Source: Lobulomyces angularis (taxonomy: Eukaryota; Chytridiomycota; Chytridiomycetes; Lobulomycetales; Lobulomycetaceae). From it: a stretch of DNA of 53,246 nt. The notes beneath the pieces are model-generated. The model saw nothing but the letters and a program-made list of their open reading frames with translations, was not told where the DNA came from and ran no database searches. The translations under genes and the position numbers were made by a program. Positions 25,700 through 43,236 of the stretch are shown here, one piece after another (positions within the stretch are counted from its first letter, which is position 1; every line of letters begins with the position of its first letter). Location: contig JADHYX010000127.1 of the NCBI GenBank assembly GCA_027604685.1, positions 1-53,246 on the forward strand, read 5' to 3'.

Positions 25700-28600
25700 T
25701 TATAAATAGTCAAAAACGTTGTAAATTCCCAACTCTTCTTTAACATTCAAAGAGACGAAATTATGCAAAAACGATATTGATTTTGATAGCAAAATCCAGA
25801 TAATGAAGCTAAATAGTATCGCAAGGAAGGAAAATATTTTTACCTCATTTTTTAGACCTTTGATTAAGATCATATTCAAAAAGTGGGAGATGATTACAAG
25901 CTCCAGCACAATTAGCAAAATTTGTTGCAAGTTAAAAAAGTAATGTAGGCTAAAAAAATAAAAAAATATGGACTGATAACTGTCGAGATCAACTTCTAAA
26001 ATGTTTGTTGCTTTTGATAGAGCTTCCCAATAGCTGAACTTCTTTTGATCTTGAAGCAATTTTGCAGTTGAATTTGGGTTTTTTAAATAGTCATAAACAT
26101 CAAAAAACATTGGTTTGCAGCTCGCTTTTAACATTCCTCCGTCCCTACCAAAGACTTGTCCATCTACAATGTTTATAACCAACATATCGCCTTTTTGAAA
26201 AGTTTCTTCATCTACTGGTAAAGTGAGGTGAACTCTATAGCTGGAATTTCTTTCTGGCATTGCGGGTATTACTGGTATTGACTTTGGTTGAATCTTAGTT
26301 TCACCAATAAACCACTCCAACATTCCAATCCACAATTTTCTCATTGATCCTTTAGATAAAATTTTAAAGATGGTCCAGAGGTCCATTGAATCGACATAAT
26401 TATTTATTCTCCAATTTTGCAAATATTTGGCATATTCAACATCTGGTTCTGGTTCGTCTCCCATCCTCTCTACATCAACTATTGAAATTGGAACCCCACC
26501 AACAGGAATACCACATTCTAAATCTCCCATGTTAACGACACGCATTGAACCACTTCCTACTACAGCACTACCTTCCCTATATTTCACATATGGATTTCTA
26601 ACAAAATTAGGAATTATTTGATGTAATATCCAAAGGGGAAGATATAAGGGCAGCCAATACCAAGGATCATCAATAAAAGCAGTAGTCATAGTTAAACCAT
26701 TTAAACTATCATCATCTGCTCTTATCAACGTAGCTTCAAAACTTTCATATGTTAAGTCATAATTTTCACCCTGAACTGATGTAACGTTTTGACTGAATGA
26801 AACTTCAATAACTACTTCATTTTCTGGTTTTGAAAAACCTAGCAAGTACAAAATTGATTTTCTCCATACAACTCTAAAAAGATATCTTAATTGAGAATAA
26901 TACGAGTCCCATTCCCAAATTCCCAGGCGGCGTCCTCCATAAAATTCTTCAACCCCGCCGTAAACAATCTTAGGGGCGATGGAAAGAGGTATTTGAATAG
27001 AATCCATTTCACATTTGCCAAATGGTGGTTTACTAAAAACGCTTTATAACTTATAATATAAATGCTTCATACCTATCATAGCAGCCAGACCCTTTTCCCG
27101 AATCAGATATCGCAATTACAAATTCATCACCATCAACCCATTCTCCAGACCATTCCAAGTATAAAGTGTATTTGGTAGCAGAAAAAAAAGTATTCAAGGA
27201 ACTCCAAGTTGAACCAATGATCGAATCAAAGTAGCTAGTTTTTTTAAATTCTGATGGTTTTAAGGGCTCCACTTTTACTACTCTTGGAGCTGCCTTTGAT
27301 AAACTACATTGTAAATTTGAGTTAAATACACTGCTACAAATAAATACCTTCCATCAGGACGCGTAGCCAGCACAATAAAGGATTCTATTACCAGGGGTTT
27401 CGGATATGCAATTTTATCAACATTATGTAAAGTATTAAGATTAATGGAGCTTGGAGGACTAGAAAATTCAACAGTAACAGATTTATAACCTTGAGTGAAA
27501 CTTGATAAAATCATTTTTGGAGGACTAGGTCTGATCTCGACAAATCTCGTTAAACATTGTGATTTCGGAACAAGATTTTCAAGAAACGTTATATTGTATA
27601 TGATTTTATACAACCCAACAACGTGAGCAATTAAACTAGATGATTCTAATGCCAAGCCATTTCTATCCACCGACTTTTCAAAAGAAAAACCTTCCGGTAA
27701 TTTTTTTATTTCAGGATCGAAAATAGTTTCTCCTTTGTACATAGATATATATCTTGGTCCATTCAAGGATATGGTACTATCTTTTACTTTTTTAGAAGTA
27801 GCCTGCAACATAGATACTGGGAGGTTGCAATTACATGAAAAATCGTTATGGAAATTTGAAGATGTTGAACAGTGTGAGGGATTTATAACTAAAACGCATT
27901 TACCATTATTAGAGCAACATGAACCTATCACAAATAAGAAGAATAAAAACTAAAGAGAAAAAAAAAATACCACTAGTTATGTTAAATTCGATGGTTTTGT
28001 CTTCAGTCAAAGCTAAATTATTAACATTTGCAATAGCAGAACCGTCTTTAGTATTATTTGCCTTTAAAAAGGCTACAATACGATCTTCATTTGAAAGTTG
28101 TATATCCCTTAATTCAGCAGTGACCATGTAGGTCTGTTCCCCATTTAACCTTACCAAGTTTCCGGACAAAATATTAAAAGTTGCAGTGTTTTTATTATTC
28201 GAACTCCACCAGCTATTAACAGATTTTAAGTTGCTCTTTCTTAAAGTAATGAAAAAATTGTCTTCTTTTAATTCCGATAATATGATTGAATTGTTAATCA
28301 TCACACCGACATCTTCCTGAAAAACGTATTTTACTGAAATTATTAACTTCTCATATCCTACAGTATTGTTGTAAATAGAATTAACTAAGTTTGCTGTCCA
28401 AGAAACTGGCTGTATTATTGAAATTTGAGAAAAACTAGTAGTTTGCTTGAAACTTCCGCAATTTCCAAACGGTGGAGATGCATCTAGGCAAAGATTTTCG
28501 TTCATTAACAAAACCAAGGAAGTACTGTCAGAAATAAAATTGTTGTAAAATAACTTGTACACATTTTGATGTCCATTGAAGTCGCCAATAATTTCTGTTT

Positions 28601-29872
28601 TTATAAATTTCAACTTAGGTATCTTCGCAACCCTTCCGCCATTCGCTTTTAATCCAATGGAAAAGGTACTAGCAGAAATTGACTCACTTTTGACTGGAGA
28701 AGAAAAAAAAATGTTTACGGAACGCGTAGAAGGGTCCATAAACATCACTTCAGGAATAGGCCGTTGTCTCACTGATATTTTTCTTTCTACCGCATCGGAA
28801 TAAATAAACTTGTCAGTTTCACTTTTACACTGGTACCAATATTTAATTTTGAACACACCCTCTAAATTAACATTTAACTTCCTATTGAAGTTCTTTATCA
28901 GCCTGCATGAAGACTGCAAGCACCCTTCTAAACTTACCCCAGGTTCATTGAAGTCTAAAAACAATGATGAGAAGATTTATGACTAAAAAGTTCAAACCTT
29001 GAAAAATATAAATGTAAATTTGTGCATCTCCTAACAGAGAAATTTTTGGGTCGCACTTCAACTTTGGTGAAAAGAGTTTCTCATTAACTGCAAAGTTGTT
29101 TATTAAACTTAAGTTCCATTTATTAAAATTTCCTTCCAAAAGTAAAGGCTCATTTGGTTCATCAATAAGAGCTGAATTTATGAGTGGAGAAGGTTTAGCA
29201 GACGTCTCTACAATTTTTGTGGAAGTAGCAATAATTGGTGTTAAAAAAAAAAGTATATCTGTAGCAGTTTTTAAAGATGATGGATGCGATTCCGACAGGC
29301 CGTTTAAAGTTACACTATCTATGTGAGAAAATAAGATAACAACGCTTTGTTAAAAAAATGTGACAAATGACTTACCATTGGAAGGTTTAGTAATTTTATT
29401 TCTAGTATTGAAATTAAAAAAAATTGACATGAATATAAGAATCATTAAAGAACCACGTGCAGGTAAACCAATTTTCATCCACAAATGGTTAAATTTCTTA
29501 AATTTCAATCCTAGAGTTTCCTTTAAATTAAAAAAATCCAGTAAAAAAATTAGCTTTTCAAAATTTATAGACAAGACGAAAACAAGTGCTAAAAGTGGAT
29601 ATAGGTAGAAAGAATTTCCAAAGAAACCAAACAAAACTAGGGAAAAGGCGGTTACTATGAAACAAACAATCATTAGAAAAGATAATGCGAAACTTACTCG
29701 CTTGGAGGGCATCCTGTATAGTAGTTTTCAAATCATCTTTCGCCATTGCTTTATGAGGAGAGTTGAAAAAAAAATTTTTAGTTTCGTTATAAAATAGTAA
29801 AAGGAAAGCCTCCCACGCCATAAATGACAGCCAAGACAAAATTTTAACACCAAAAAAAACCACCATTAACAT
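25700..29872 (-). CDS. very large multi-pass membrane protein with extracellular domains, unknown family
   Basis: I do not recognise the family. Six or more junctions were checked and all keep frame, giving one protein of about 1,300 residues. The N-terminus has several hydrophobic helices (for example ILSWLSFMAWEAFLLLFY and FSLVLFGFFGNSFYLYPLLA). A huge ectodomain of roughly 950 residues follows. It has many N-x-S/T sites and a Cys-rich stretch (GSCCSNNGKCVLVI ... CNCN). It also has beta-rich segments that resemble fibronectin III or bacterial Ig-like folds, such as PEVMFMDPSTRSVNIFFSSP and SPPKMILSSFTQGYKSVTVE. The C-terminus carries three more helices (ILLIVLELVIISHFLNMILI, FLAILFSFIIWILL). 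It could be an adhesin, a surface receptor or an envelope protein. The start at 29872 is the first ATG of the open frame. Confidence 0.65.
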
Positions 29873-30851
29873 CAACAAACATTTCTAAGATAGTGATACA
29901 TAGACAGTATTTCATAAATAAGAAAAAAATTTATTATGTTCCGGAATTTACATAGAACTTCTTTACTTCCACCTAACCAGCTCTATTTTTTGCATCTAAA
30001 ATAAAAATAGATAAAGTTATAACCCTGGTTGCTTCTTCATTTTAAGTACATTTAGTACTTTTTTTTAGATAAAGACAGATCTTTTTAATTTTTTCTCTTT
30101 CTTCAAATAATAACTGGACAATATGAAATGTTTATGCTTTTACAATCTTTTATTACGCTAAAATTTTAACTTTAAATTGAAGTTGAAGACACAAGGGTTA
30201 GAACCTTCTGCTGATTATTTTGATTAGCAAGATTCATCCAATTCAATTCCACTTCAAACTTTTATTCATGAGACCAAGTATGATTTTTATGAGAAGGTTT
30301 GTCCCTTACTAAAGCTGAGTATTTTCTACAACAAACCTCAACACACAATTCAAGCCACACCATTTCGAATTAGAAAAAATATAGTCCAATATTTATTTCT
30401 GTAGTAACAGGGATTCTGTTAAATTTACCAACACCAAAAAAATTCAAACTTAACAGCCACAACTTTGTTCAAATATTCTCATTGAAGAGAACAACCCACT
30501 TAGAAAGTTTCAACTCATGCATGTTAATATTTCAATTAGCAAAATACTTTTAACCAATTCTATACCAAAGTAATTATTCTAAATAACCATATCATTATTC
30601 AACAATATTCAACTTTAACTATCAACTGTGATCAATTAAAAAAAACCAAAGTTAGAATTTATAATGAATTTTATTAAATATATTGATTAAGCTTAAATCT
30701 ATAAGCTTTTTGTTTAATCAGCCACTTTTTCGGTTCCACCTTTTTCACCGTTCGGATATTTCAACGGAAAAAAAAAACATAATTCTTACATATAAATAAA
30801 AAAGCAAACCCAAATGAAAAACAAAAAATAAAATTACTCTACACTACGAAA
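29873..30851. other. divergent promoter region, membrane protein / ABCC1
   Basis: Nearly 1 kb without an ORF, separating two divergent genes. A TATA box lies at 30791. A slightly GC-richer patch (30722-30762) precedes it. No RNA gene was recognised. Confidence 0.6.
30791..30798 (+). promoter_or_regulatory. TATA box of the first ABCC gene
   Basis: TATAAATA, 61 bp upstream of the ATG at 30852; the spacing to the start codon matches that of the carboxypeptidase gene. Confidence 0.55.
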
Positions 30852-33800
30852 ATGATCGACGTTAAAGTCAGGGAAGACGATGTCAAGGATGTTCCTAAAG
30901 TATCAAGAAACTGTGATAAACCCAATCCTTTTGATAGAACCAATATTTTTCAGAAAATTACTTATAGCTACATTTTTCCTCTATTTAGAATCGGATACAA
31001 AAATTCTTTAACAAATGAAAACTTATATCCTATCCCACATTCCCTATCAACCTCTGTTTCACTCGATAACTTTGAAAAAATTTGGAGTGAAGAACTTAAA
31101 CTTAAAACTGATACCTATACTCCCTCATTAACTAAGGTTATTCTAAGGTATTAAAATTGGTATTAAAAGTTCAGAAAGTAATTTTTTTTTTTTTATAAGA
31201 TTGGTAAGAAAGGATTTAATAAAAGCAGGGATATTTTTCTTTTTTTTCTCTCTCGCATCCTTCGTCAACCCATTTTTATTATCCCAGCTTCTTCTTTATA
31301 TCAGTAACTCTCAAAATCCTTTAATTGAAACCACTTTGGCACAAGGGTAATCAGTTTCTTAACCAAATTTTTTTAATATCAAAAATTTATCTAAAAAAGT
31401 CTGGTGTGGGCATTTCTAATGTTTTTAGTTGAAATAGTAGCTGCTGTATCTTTTCCGTATTACTTCAATATTTGTGGTATTGCCGCAATACGAACTGAAA
31501 TTGCTCTTCAAGCTTTCATATTTAGAAAAACTGTTAAACTTTCCACAGCATCTAGGCACATTTATAACCCAGGAAAAGTTATTAACTTGGTGTCTACTGA
31601 TGCAGGAAGAATCTCAAAATTTGTGAAAGATGTAAATTTTTTTTGGTCCGTTCCTTTTCGAGTGATAATGATCACTATTGTTTTAGTTATACAGATCGGG
31701 TAATTGAAAAACAAAAGTCCATCTGTTTAACTTATATTGCAATTTTTTTTTTTTGTTCCCTTAGCGCCAGTGCTTTGGTTGGTGTAGGATTACTTTTGGT
31801 GTTACTCCCGCTTCAGGGTTATTTGTTTAAGCTATATGAAAACATTAGAGAAGCGATTGCTCCTATTACAGATCGGCGAGTAAAAACAATGCAAGAAATT
31901 GTATCAGGAATTAGGGTTATTAAATTTTACTCTTGGGAAACTTCCTTTCTGAAAAAAGTTACTGATATCAGAAATCTAGAGCTTTCCCAAATATATCGAA
32001 AAAATATATTGTCAGCTTTTCTTTTTTCAGTATTAATTTGTAAGCATCCGATCACTTTAACATTAAAAAACTTTTTCAATTAGGCGTACCGATGCTGTGT
32101 AGTAGTATCAGTTTCATTATATACGGATTAACGGAGGCACTTAGAGCAGAAAAAATTTTTCCTTCACTTACTTTGTTTGCCAACTTAAGATTTCCGCTGA
32201 TGGTTCTTATTTTTAAACAGGAAAACTCTGTTAACATTATTTATTAAAAAGGACTTACCAGAAACTATTATTAGTTATGCATCATTTAAAGTTGGTATTA
32301 GAAGAATTTCTGAATTACTTTTAGCAGAAGAAATGGATGAAACGGCAAATAATTTGATAAAAGAGTCCACTGAAACTCTTGTGTCTGATTTTGCGATTGA
32401 ATTAAACAATGCTGATTATTCTTGGGTTTTGCCTAAATCTGACTTAAATTCTGTAGATACTAAAAATGGAGATAGTGCTGTTTCAGATTATGATGGAGTC
32501 GAAGCTGGTGAGAGTGGCACCGTGTTTGGGTTAAAAAGTATTAGCATTAGGATTCCTCATGGCTCTTTGGTTGCTGTTGTTGGGAAAGTTGGTAGTGGAA
32601 AATCTTCCCTTTTAAATGCTCTGTTGGGAGAAATGAAGAAAACAAGTGGAAGTGCAATCTTGAATGGTAATATTTTTTTTACAATTATATTTTAAAATAT
32701 TATTATTTAATTTTTTTGTAGGTACTCTTGGTTATGCACCTCAACAACCTTGGGTACAAAATGCCTCATTAAAAAACAACATCATATTTCATTCGACCTA
32801 TGAGAAAGATAGATACGTTTCAGCAATACGTGTTTGTAGTTTAGAAGCGGATATTAGAGGCTTTGAAGATGGAGATCAGACTGAACTTGGAGAAATGGGA
32901 ATAAATTTGAGTGGTGGTCAAAAACAAAGGTAAAAATAAAAAAAATGTTCTAAATTAATTATTTGTAAAAATAAAATTTTTATAGAGTTAATTTAGCAAG
33001 ATGCGTTTACTATAACAGCGACATTGTTTTGATGGACGACCCTTTAAGTGCAGTAGATGGTAACACTAGTCTAATTGTTAATGGTTTTAAAGGTTGAAAA
33101 TTTTTTTTTTTTTTTTTTATAGCTCATGTTGGAAAAGATCTCTTTGAAAACTGCATTGTAAAGGAACTAGCAGGAAAGACTAGAATTTTAGTTACTCATC
33201 AGCTGCATTTTTTACCACAGGTTGACTACGTTATTGTCATGGATAGAGGAGAAATTCGTGAGCAGGGAACTTATATGGAATTATTAGAACTTGATGGTGA
33301 ATTTGCAAGGTTAATTGGGTCGTATGGTGGAGTTGAAGATAATGACTCGAAGGCAGAAAATAGTTTGGACGTTATCAAAAATAATTTGGATGAAAATAAT
33401 AGAATTTCAGGGGAAGTATTGAAATCTGACGATGCAGATGTAGCAGAATTAATGACAAAAGAAGATAAGGCTATTGGTGCAGTTAAACAAAACGTATGGA
33501 TGGCTTTTGCAAGAAACGGGGGCATTTGGCTATCTGTTGTTTCCTGTTTCATTCTTACCATAGGTAAAAATCAAAACCTTAAGTAATGTGAGTGTAATTT
33601 TTTTATTCTTTTAAAAGCAACTGCAACTCAAGTTGCAAAGGACTTGTGGCTAGCTTTTTGGACAGAAAATAGATTTCCTTTAATTGGGCAAGTTGGATAT
33701 GTTTCTACTCTAGTATCGATAGGGATATTGGACAGTTTAATAAATTTTGTAGTGGGGGTAAGCACGGTTCTTAATTTTTTGAGATTTTTTAACTAAAAGT

Positions 33801-35677
33801 ATTAGGTTATTTTTACATATATCTGTTTGAACGCCTCTCGGGTTTTTCATGATAAAGCGCTAATCAAGGTTTTGCATGCACCTGTTTTGTTTTTTGATAC
33901 TACACCAATGGGAAGAATTATCAATAGATTTAGTAAAGATATTGATGGTAATAATCTAAAAAAGTTATATTTCTTTTAATTTGATTTTACCAATTAAACC
34001 AGGTATCGACAATACGATATTTGAGGTATTAAGATTGTTTCTTAGTACATTATTCGGAGCTACAGGTTCATTAGTTCTTATTTCAGTATTTACACCCTGG
34101 TTTTTGGTACCAATAATACCTCTACTTGCTCTATATTACAGAATTTTCTTTTTCTATCAACCAACCAGTAGAGAGTTAAAAAGAATTACTTCTATTTCAA
34201 GATCACCTCTATTTAGTCATTTCGGAGAAACAATGGTTTTTTTTTTTTTTCACTTTAAGTCAATTATAGTATTAATCAAATTTTTTTTTGTAAAAACAGA
34301 AAGGAATGGTTACGATTAAGGCATATCAAAAACAAGAAAACTTTATCCAAGTTTGTGATGAGTTCCTTGACACCACTAATTCGCCATTATTTCTATTGAC
34401 TTGGTATTTTTTTTTTTATTAAATTCATATATTTTTTTATCAATTTTTTGTAGTGGATTAAATTGGTTGAATTTTTCTCTAAATACTGTTTCCTCGCTTA
34501 TTGTGCTGTCATCGGTGATAGTAGCAGTTTTCGCAAGAAATACAATATCACCTGCTATTATTGGCTTGGCAATCTCAAACGCACTGCAAGTTACTTCGTA
34601 CTTAAGCTTTTGTGTAGAAATGGTATGGAACTACAATATAATTTTTATAAACTTTTAAAAAAAAAAAAATAATAATAGTTTTCAAACACAGAAATTGCTA
34701 TGAATGAAGTTGAAAGGATACATTATTATGGTACCAAAATTGTTCCGGAAGCTCCCAAGGAAATTGAAAATACTAAGCCTCCGAAAAGCTGGCCACTTTT
34801 GGGAAAATTAACTGTTGAAAATCTTGACATCAGATATTCCGAAAGCCTTCCCTTGATTTTAAACCAAGTGTCTTTTTCAGTTCAAGATAAAGAAAAGATA
34901 GGTATAGTTGGTAGGACTGGAAGCGGAAAATCGACAATTATAAATGCGTTGTTTAGAATAATGGAACCGGCAGGGGGAAGAATTATTATAGATGGCATCG
35001 ATATTAGTACTATAGGATTAAACGATTTACGAACTCGAATTGCTATAATTCCTCAAGACCCTGTTATATTTCAAGGCGATTTTCGAAGTAATTTGGATCC
35101 ATTTGGTGAACACGAAGACCCTGCGTTGTGGACTGCACTAGAAAGATCTAATTTAAAAAGTAAAGTTATTGAGATTGGAAAAGGTCTTGATGGCGAAGTA
35201 AATGAAGGTGGTGCAAACTTAAGTGTTGGTAAATATTCTTGTTTTTTTTTCAAGCTCAAACAGTTAAAACTGTTGATTTTGATAGGACATAGGCAGTTAC
35301 TTTGCTTAGCAAGAGCACTATTACGCAACCCTAAAATTATTGTTCTTGATGAAGCAACAGCTAGTGTTGATTATGAAACGGATGCTGTTATCCAACAATG
35401 TTTAAGAGAAGATTTTAAAGATGCCACCATACTGACAATTGCACATAGATTAAATACAAGTAAAAAACTAAAAAAAACAATTTAAATACCTTATTATATT
35501 TAACCTTTTTTTTTTATAGTTATTGATTATGACAAAGTTCTTGTTCTTGAAAAAGGAAGAGTCATTGAATTTGACTCTCCAAAAGCACTCTTAAGTAACC
35601 CAAATGGTTTATTTACTTCTTTAATAGAAGAAACTGGACCTGCTAATGCTGATTTGCTAAAAAGTTCAGCAAAATAA
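30852..35677 (+). CDS. ABC transporter, ABCC (MRP) type, copy 1
   Basis: ATP-driven exporter of the multidrug-resistance-protein subfamily, short form without TMD0. Order: a cytosolic N-terminus with [23 protein letters not shown]1, NBD1, TMD2, NBD2. NBD1 has Walker [10 protein letters not shown] (near 32582), Q-loop GYAPQQPW, signature NLSGGQKQR and Walker [12 protein letters not shown], where Asp replaces the catalytic Glu as is usual in ABCC NBD1. NBD2 has Walker [10 protein letters not shown] (near 34910), [11 protein letters not shown], signature NLSVGHRQL, complete Walker [12 protein letters not shown] and the H-loop [12 protein letters not shown]2 includes [17 protein letters not shown]. 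About twenty short introns interrupt it; the length is near 1,260 residues. Substrate is unknown; conjugated lipids or bile-acid-like compounds are common for the family. Confidence 0.93.
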
Positions 35678-36150
35678 AAAATATATTCCTTTTTTTTTTT
35701 TTTTGGTATTTTATTAATGCAATATTTTTTTAATTTTTCAAAATCTTTTCAGTTAGAATATTTTTTATTAACTTATTTTTTTTTTTTTACATTTTATTAG
35801 ATAAATATATATGCTTTTATTTAATATAAAAATTGTATATTATTTTTTTAAAAAAAATTCTTAAGCAAATCATATTCTAAAGCATTCATTTTCCTTTCAA
35901 ATTATTGACATCAATGTAACAAAGAAATTAAAATCAAAAGAGTTCAATTTTTTTCTTAACCATTTTAGTAAGATATTACATTGATTGCCAAATAGAAAAG
36001 CTCTTTCATCAAATAAGACCTTTTAAGTTGATGGTTTCAATGCTTTTAAAACAAAATGGAAAAAAAGCTAAAACCTTATGAAGCTATATTGCAATGATTG
36101 AGTAGTTGGAAAAATAGTTTAGCCACCAAAAAAAAAATTTAACTTCAAAT
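35678..36150. other. intergenic region ABCC1 / SCPx thiolase 1
   Basis: About 470 bp. The last 75 bp (from 36076) belong to the inverted repeat shared with the second thiolase gene and include its leader. The rest is A/T-rich with T runs and has no ORF. Confidence 0.6.
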
Positions 36151-36552
36151 ATGGAAAATCGAGTTTTTATAGTTGGTGTTGGAACGACAAAGTAAACAAA
36201 AAAAAAAAAAATTCAAAGATCAAATTTAAAAATTTTAATATTGATAATTAATTTTTTGTTTAAGATTTGAAAAACCGTTGACAAAAAACTGGGAGTACTA
36301 TGAGATTGGTAGAGAAGCTGGTGAAATTGCTTTAAATGATGCAAGGTTAAAATTTGATGAAATAAAAGCAGCAGTTTGTAGCTACTGCTACGGTGAGCCG
36401 ACATGTGGACAAAGAGCTGTTTATGAGTTAGGAATGACTGGAATACCGATTTTTAACTGTAATAATAACTGTTCAAGTGGCTCTTCTGCTCTAATGCTTG
36501 CAAGTAGTTTAATAAAATCCAATGAATTCGATTGCGTTTTGGCTTTAGGATT
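36076..36552 (+). repeat. inverted repeat arm A (5' half of SCPx thiolase 1)
   Basis: This segment covers the leader, exon 1, intron 1 and most of exon 2. It is nearly identical in reverse orientation to 44726-45204. In the parts I compared, differences are limited to a few bases near the start codon and one base in an A run inside the intron. Similarity stops abruptly after GGCTTTAGGATT. Confidence 0.9.
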
Positions 36553-37731
36553 TGAAAAATCAGGAAAGTCTCTGGAAGTAAAATATACAAATTTGGAGTT
36601 TCCTGGTCAAAAACATTTTAATAGATTAACTCAGATTGGTGCACAAAAGGAATTAGTTTCCAAACATTTGAAGTATTTTTTAATTAATACAATATTTTGT
36701 TGAAAAAATTAAAAAAAAATAAATTAAAAAAATAACCATAGCTATCACTCTTCAGAAGTGTTAAAAATGTTTTCTTACAGTGCTGGAGAATTTATTAATC
36801 GAAATTATAATGCAACTAACAATTTTGACACAATTTCCTTCAAAAATCACAAACATTCGAAAAACAACGAAAACGCTTTACTACAAAAAGAATTTACCCT
36901 AGAAGAAATTAAAAATTCTCCAAAAATATTTCAAACTGTTTCAGCCTTATCATCAGCACCTGTAATGATTGAAAAATTACAAAAATTAAAGTTTGGTGTT
37001 AATGTATATTTAGATTGCTGATGGGGGAGCAGCCGCAATTTTGTGCTCTTTCAGATTCATGATGGAGCATGGATTACAGAAAAACGCTGTGGAAATTTTA
37101 AGTCAAAAAATGGCAACAGATACAAATGTAACATTTACTGGTGATTATAGTGATGTTTGTGGATTTTACTTAGCAAAAAAAGCGGCTAATGATGTTTTCA
37201 AAGAAACTAATTTGAAGATGAGAGACGTTGATGTTTTAGAAAGTAAAACTATCGTTTATTTGCAATTTTCACCTGTTTACTAACGTAACTTTTTCTCTTT
37301 ATCTGCAATAGTTCATGACGCATTTAGCAGTATGGAGGTACAACTATACGCGCAATTAGGGTTATGTAAAGAAGAAGAAACTAACGATTTTATTAATTCG
37401 CTAAAATGGGTAAAAAATGAAAATGGTGGTGAAATTGGTATATTTGGTAACAACAAAAAATGGTGGTGCGTTAATCCTAGTGGTGGGCTGGAAAGTAAAG
37501 GTCATCCTTTAGGTAAAGAAATCTCTGCATATGTCAACTTTACTGTATTAAATTAAAGGTGCTACAGGTATCGCTCAATGTGCAGAGTTATGTTTACAGT
37601 TAAGAAATAATGCAAATAAAAGACAAGTTCCAGGCAATCCGAAAATTGGATTACAACATAACTACGGGCTGGCATCTGCTTGCGTAGTTTCAATTTACAG
37701 AAAATTTGAAATTAAAACATCAAAATTATGA
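36151..37731 (+). CDS. SCPx-type thiolase, copy 1, with peroxisomal signal SKL
   Basis: Peroxisomal 3-ketoacyl-CoA thiolase of the sterol-carrier-protein-X family, thiolase domain only (no fused SCP2 domain). The N-terminus is [15 protein letters not shown], with intron 1 after TTK. The nucleophile lies in [14 protein letters not shown], followed by CVLALGFEK and [13 protein letters not shown]. Next are ADGGAAAIL, the HDAFSS motif, [22 protein letters not shown] and [11 protein letters not shown]. It ends in KTSKL, so SKL is a canonical PTS1 signal. The family shortens branched-chain and bile-acid-type acyl-CoAs. Many homologues have HDCF where this has HDAF; both occur in active relatives. 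The 5' half is nearly identical to the second thiolase gene, the rest is diverged. Confidence 0.9.
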
Positions 37732-37995
37732 AACAATTTATTTATTGATTGTAATTTTTTAGTGATAAATTATAAAATAAGAATGTTTTAATTTCATAAA
37801 TAATTTTAGGATACTAAATAATGTCTGATTCCAAATTGATTTATGTTTTTAATGAAGGCTGCTTAATTCTTTTTTCAAACTCCGAGTTTCTACCCATTTT
37901 TATTGAAGGTCCCAAAAAAGTGTTTGTTTTCAGTTTCTCACATTATTTTACTAGCAGATTTATTAAATATTGAAAAATCTATTTAGAAAATTGCT
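37732..37995. other. short intergenic region SCPx1 / ABCC2
   Basis: About 260 bp. An ATG at 37821 opens only a short frame, and the ABCC start at 37996 joins correctly to the family's N-terminal segment. Nothing else is supported. Confidence 0.5.
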
Positions 37996-42781
<4,786 letters not shown>

Positions 42782-43236
42782 TGAAGCAAAAATATTAATT
42801 TTTTCCTTTTTACTTTATATTCTCATTTATTTATTTTTTTTTTATATTTTATTTTTTTAAAAATATAAAATGATCTCATAGGACACTTTGTTAAGTTATT
42901 TTTCTATTAATTTTTTTTTTATTTTTTAAAATAAACTATTAAATTAATGGACCTATTTTTTAAACATTTTATAGTAAGTGTGGTTGCATTAAAATTAATG
43001 TCAGCCTTTCAAATTCTTTAAAAATTTAATTATAATCATGTTCGAAAAAGTTTATATTATAAATTCTATTTGTTTAAATTGGATTTATTTGAACTTATAT
43101 TTAATTTAAAATTTTTATTGCTATTTAAGGTTCAGATTGTCTTGTTCCAAATGTCCTAGCATTTTCTTTCTCTCAAAAACGACGACGTATTCATCTCAAA
43201 AAAATAAAAGAAAATGAAAAACATACTGGACTTTAA
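42782..43236. other. convergent 3' intergenic region ABCC2 / SCPx2
   Basis: About 450 bp between two facing 3' ends. T runs and AATAAA-like elements are present. No gene is seen. Confidence 0.5.

Noticed and set aside
37311..37330. HDAF in place of HDCF in SCPx copy 1 read as an inactivating change
   Set aside because: HDAF occurs in active members of the wider SCP2-thiolase family, and the nucleophilic Cys and GHP motifs are intact.
37821..37974. ATG at 37821 as the start of ABCC2
   Set aside because: Its frame closes before reaching the transporter sequence; the ATG at 37996 joins in frame to the conserved N-terminal segment.
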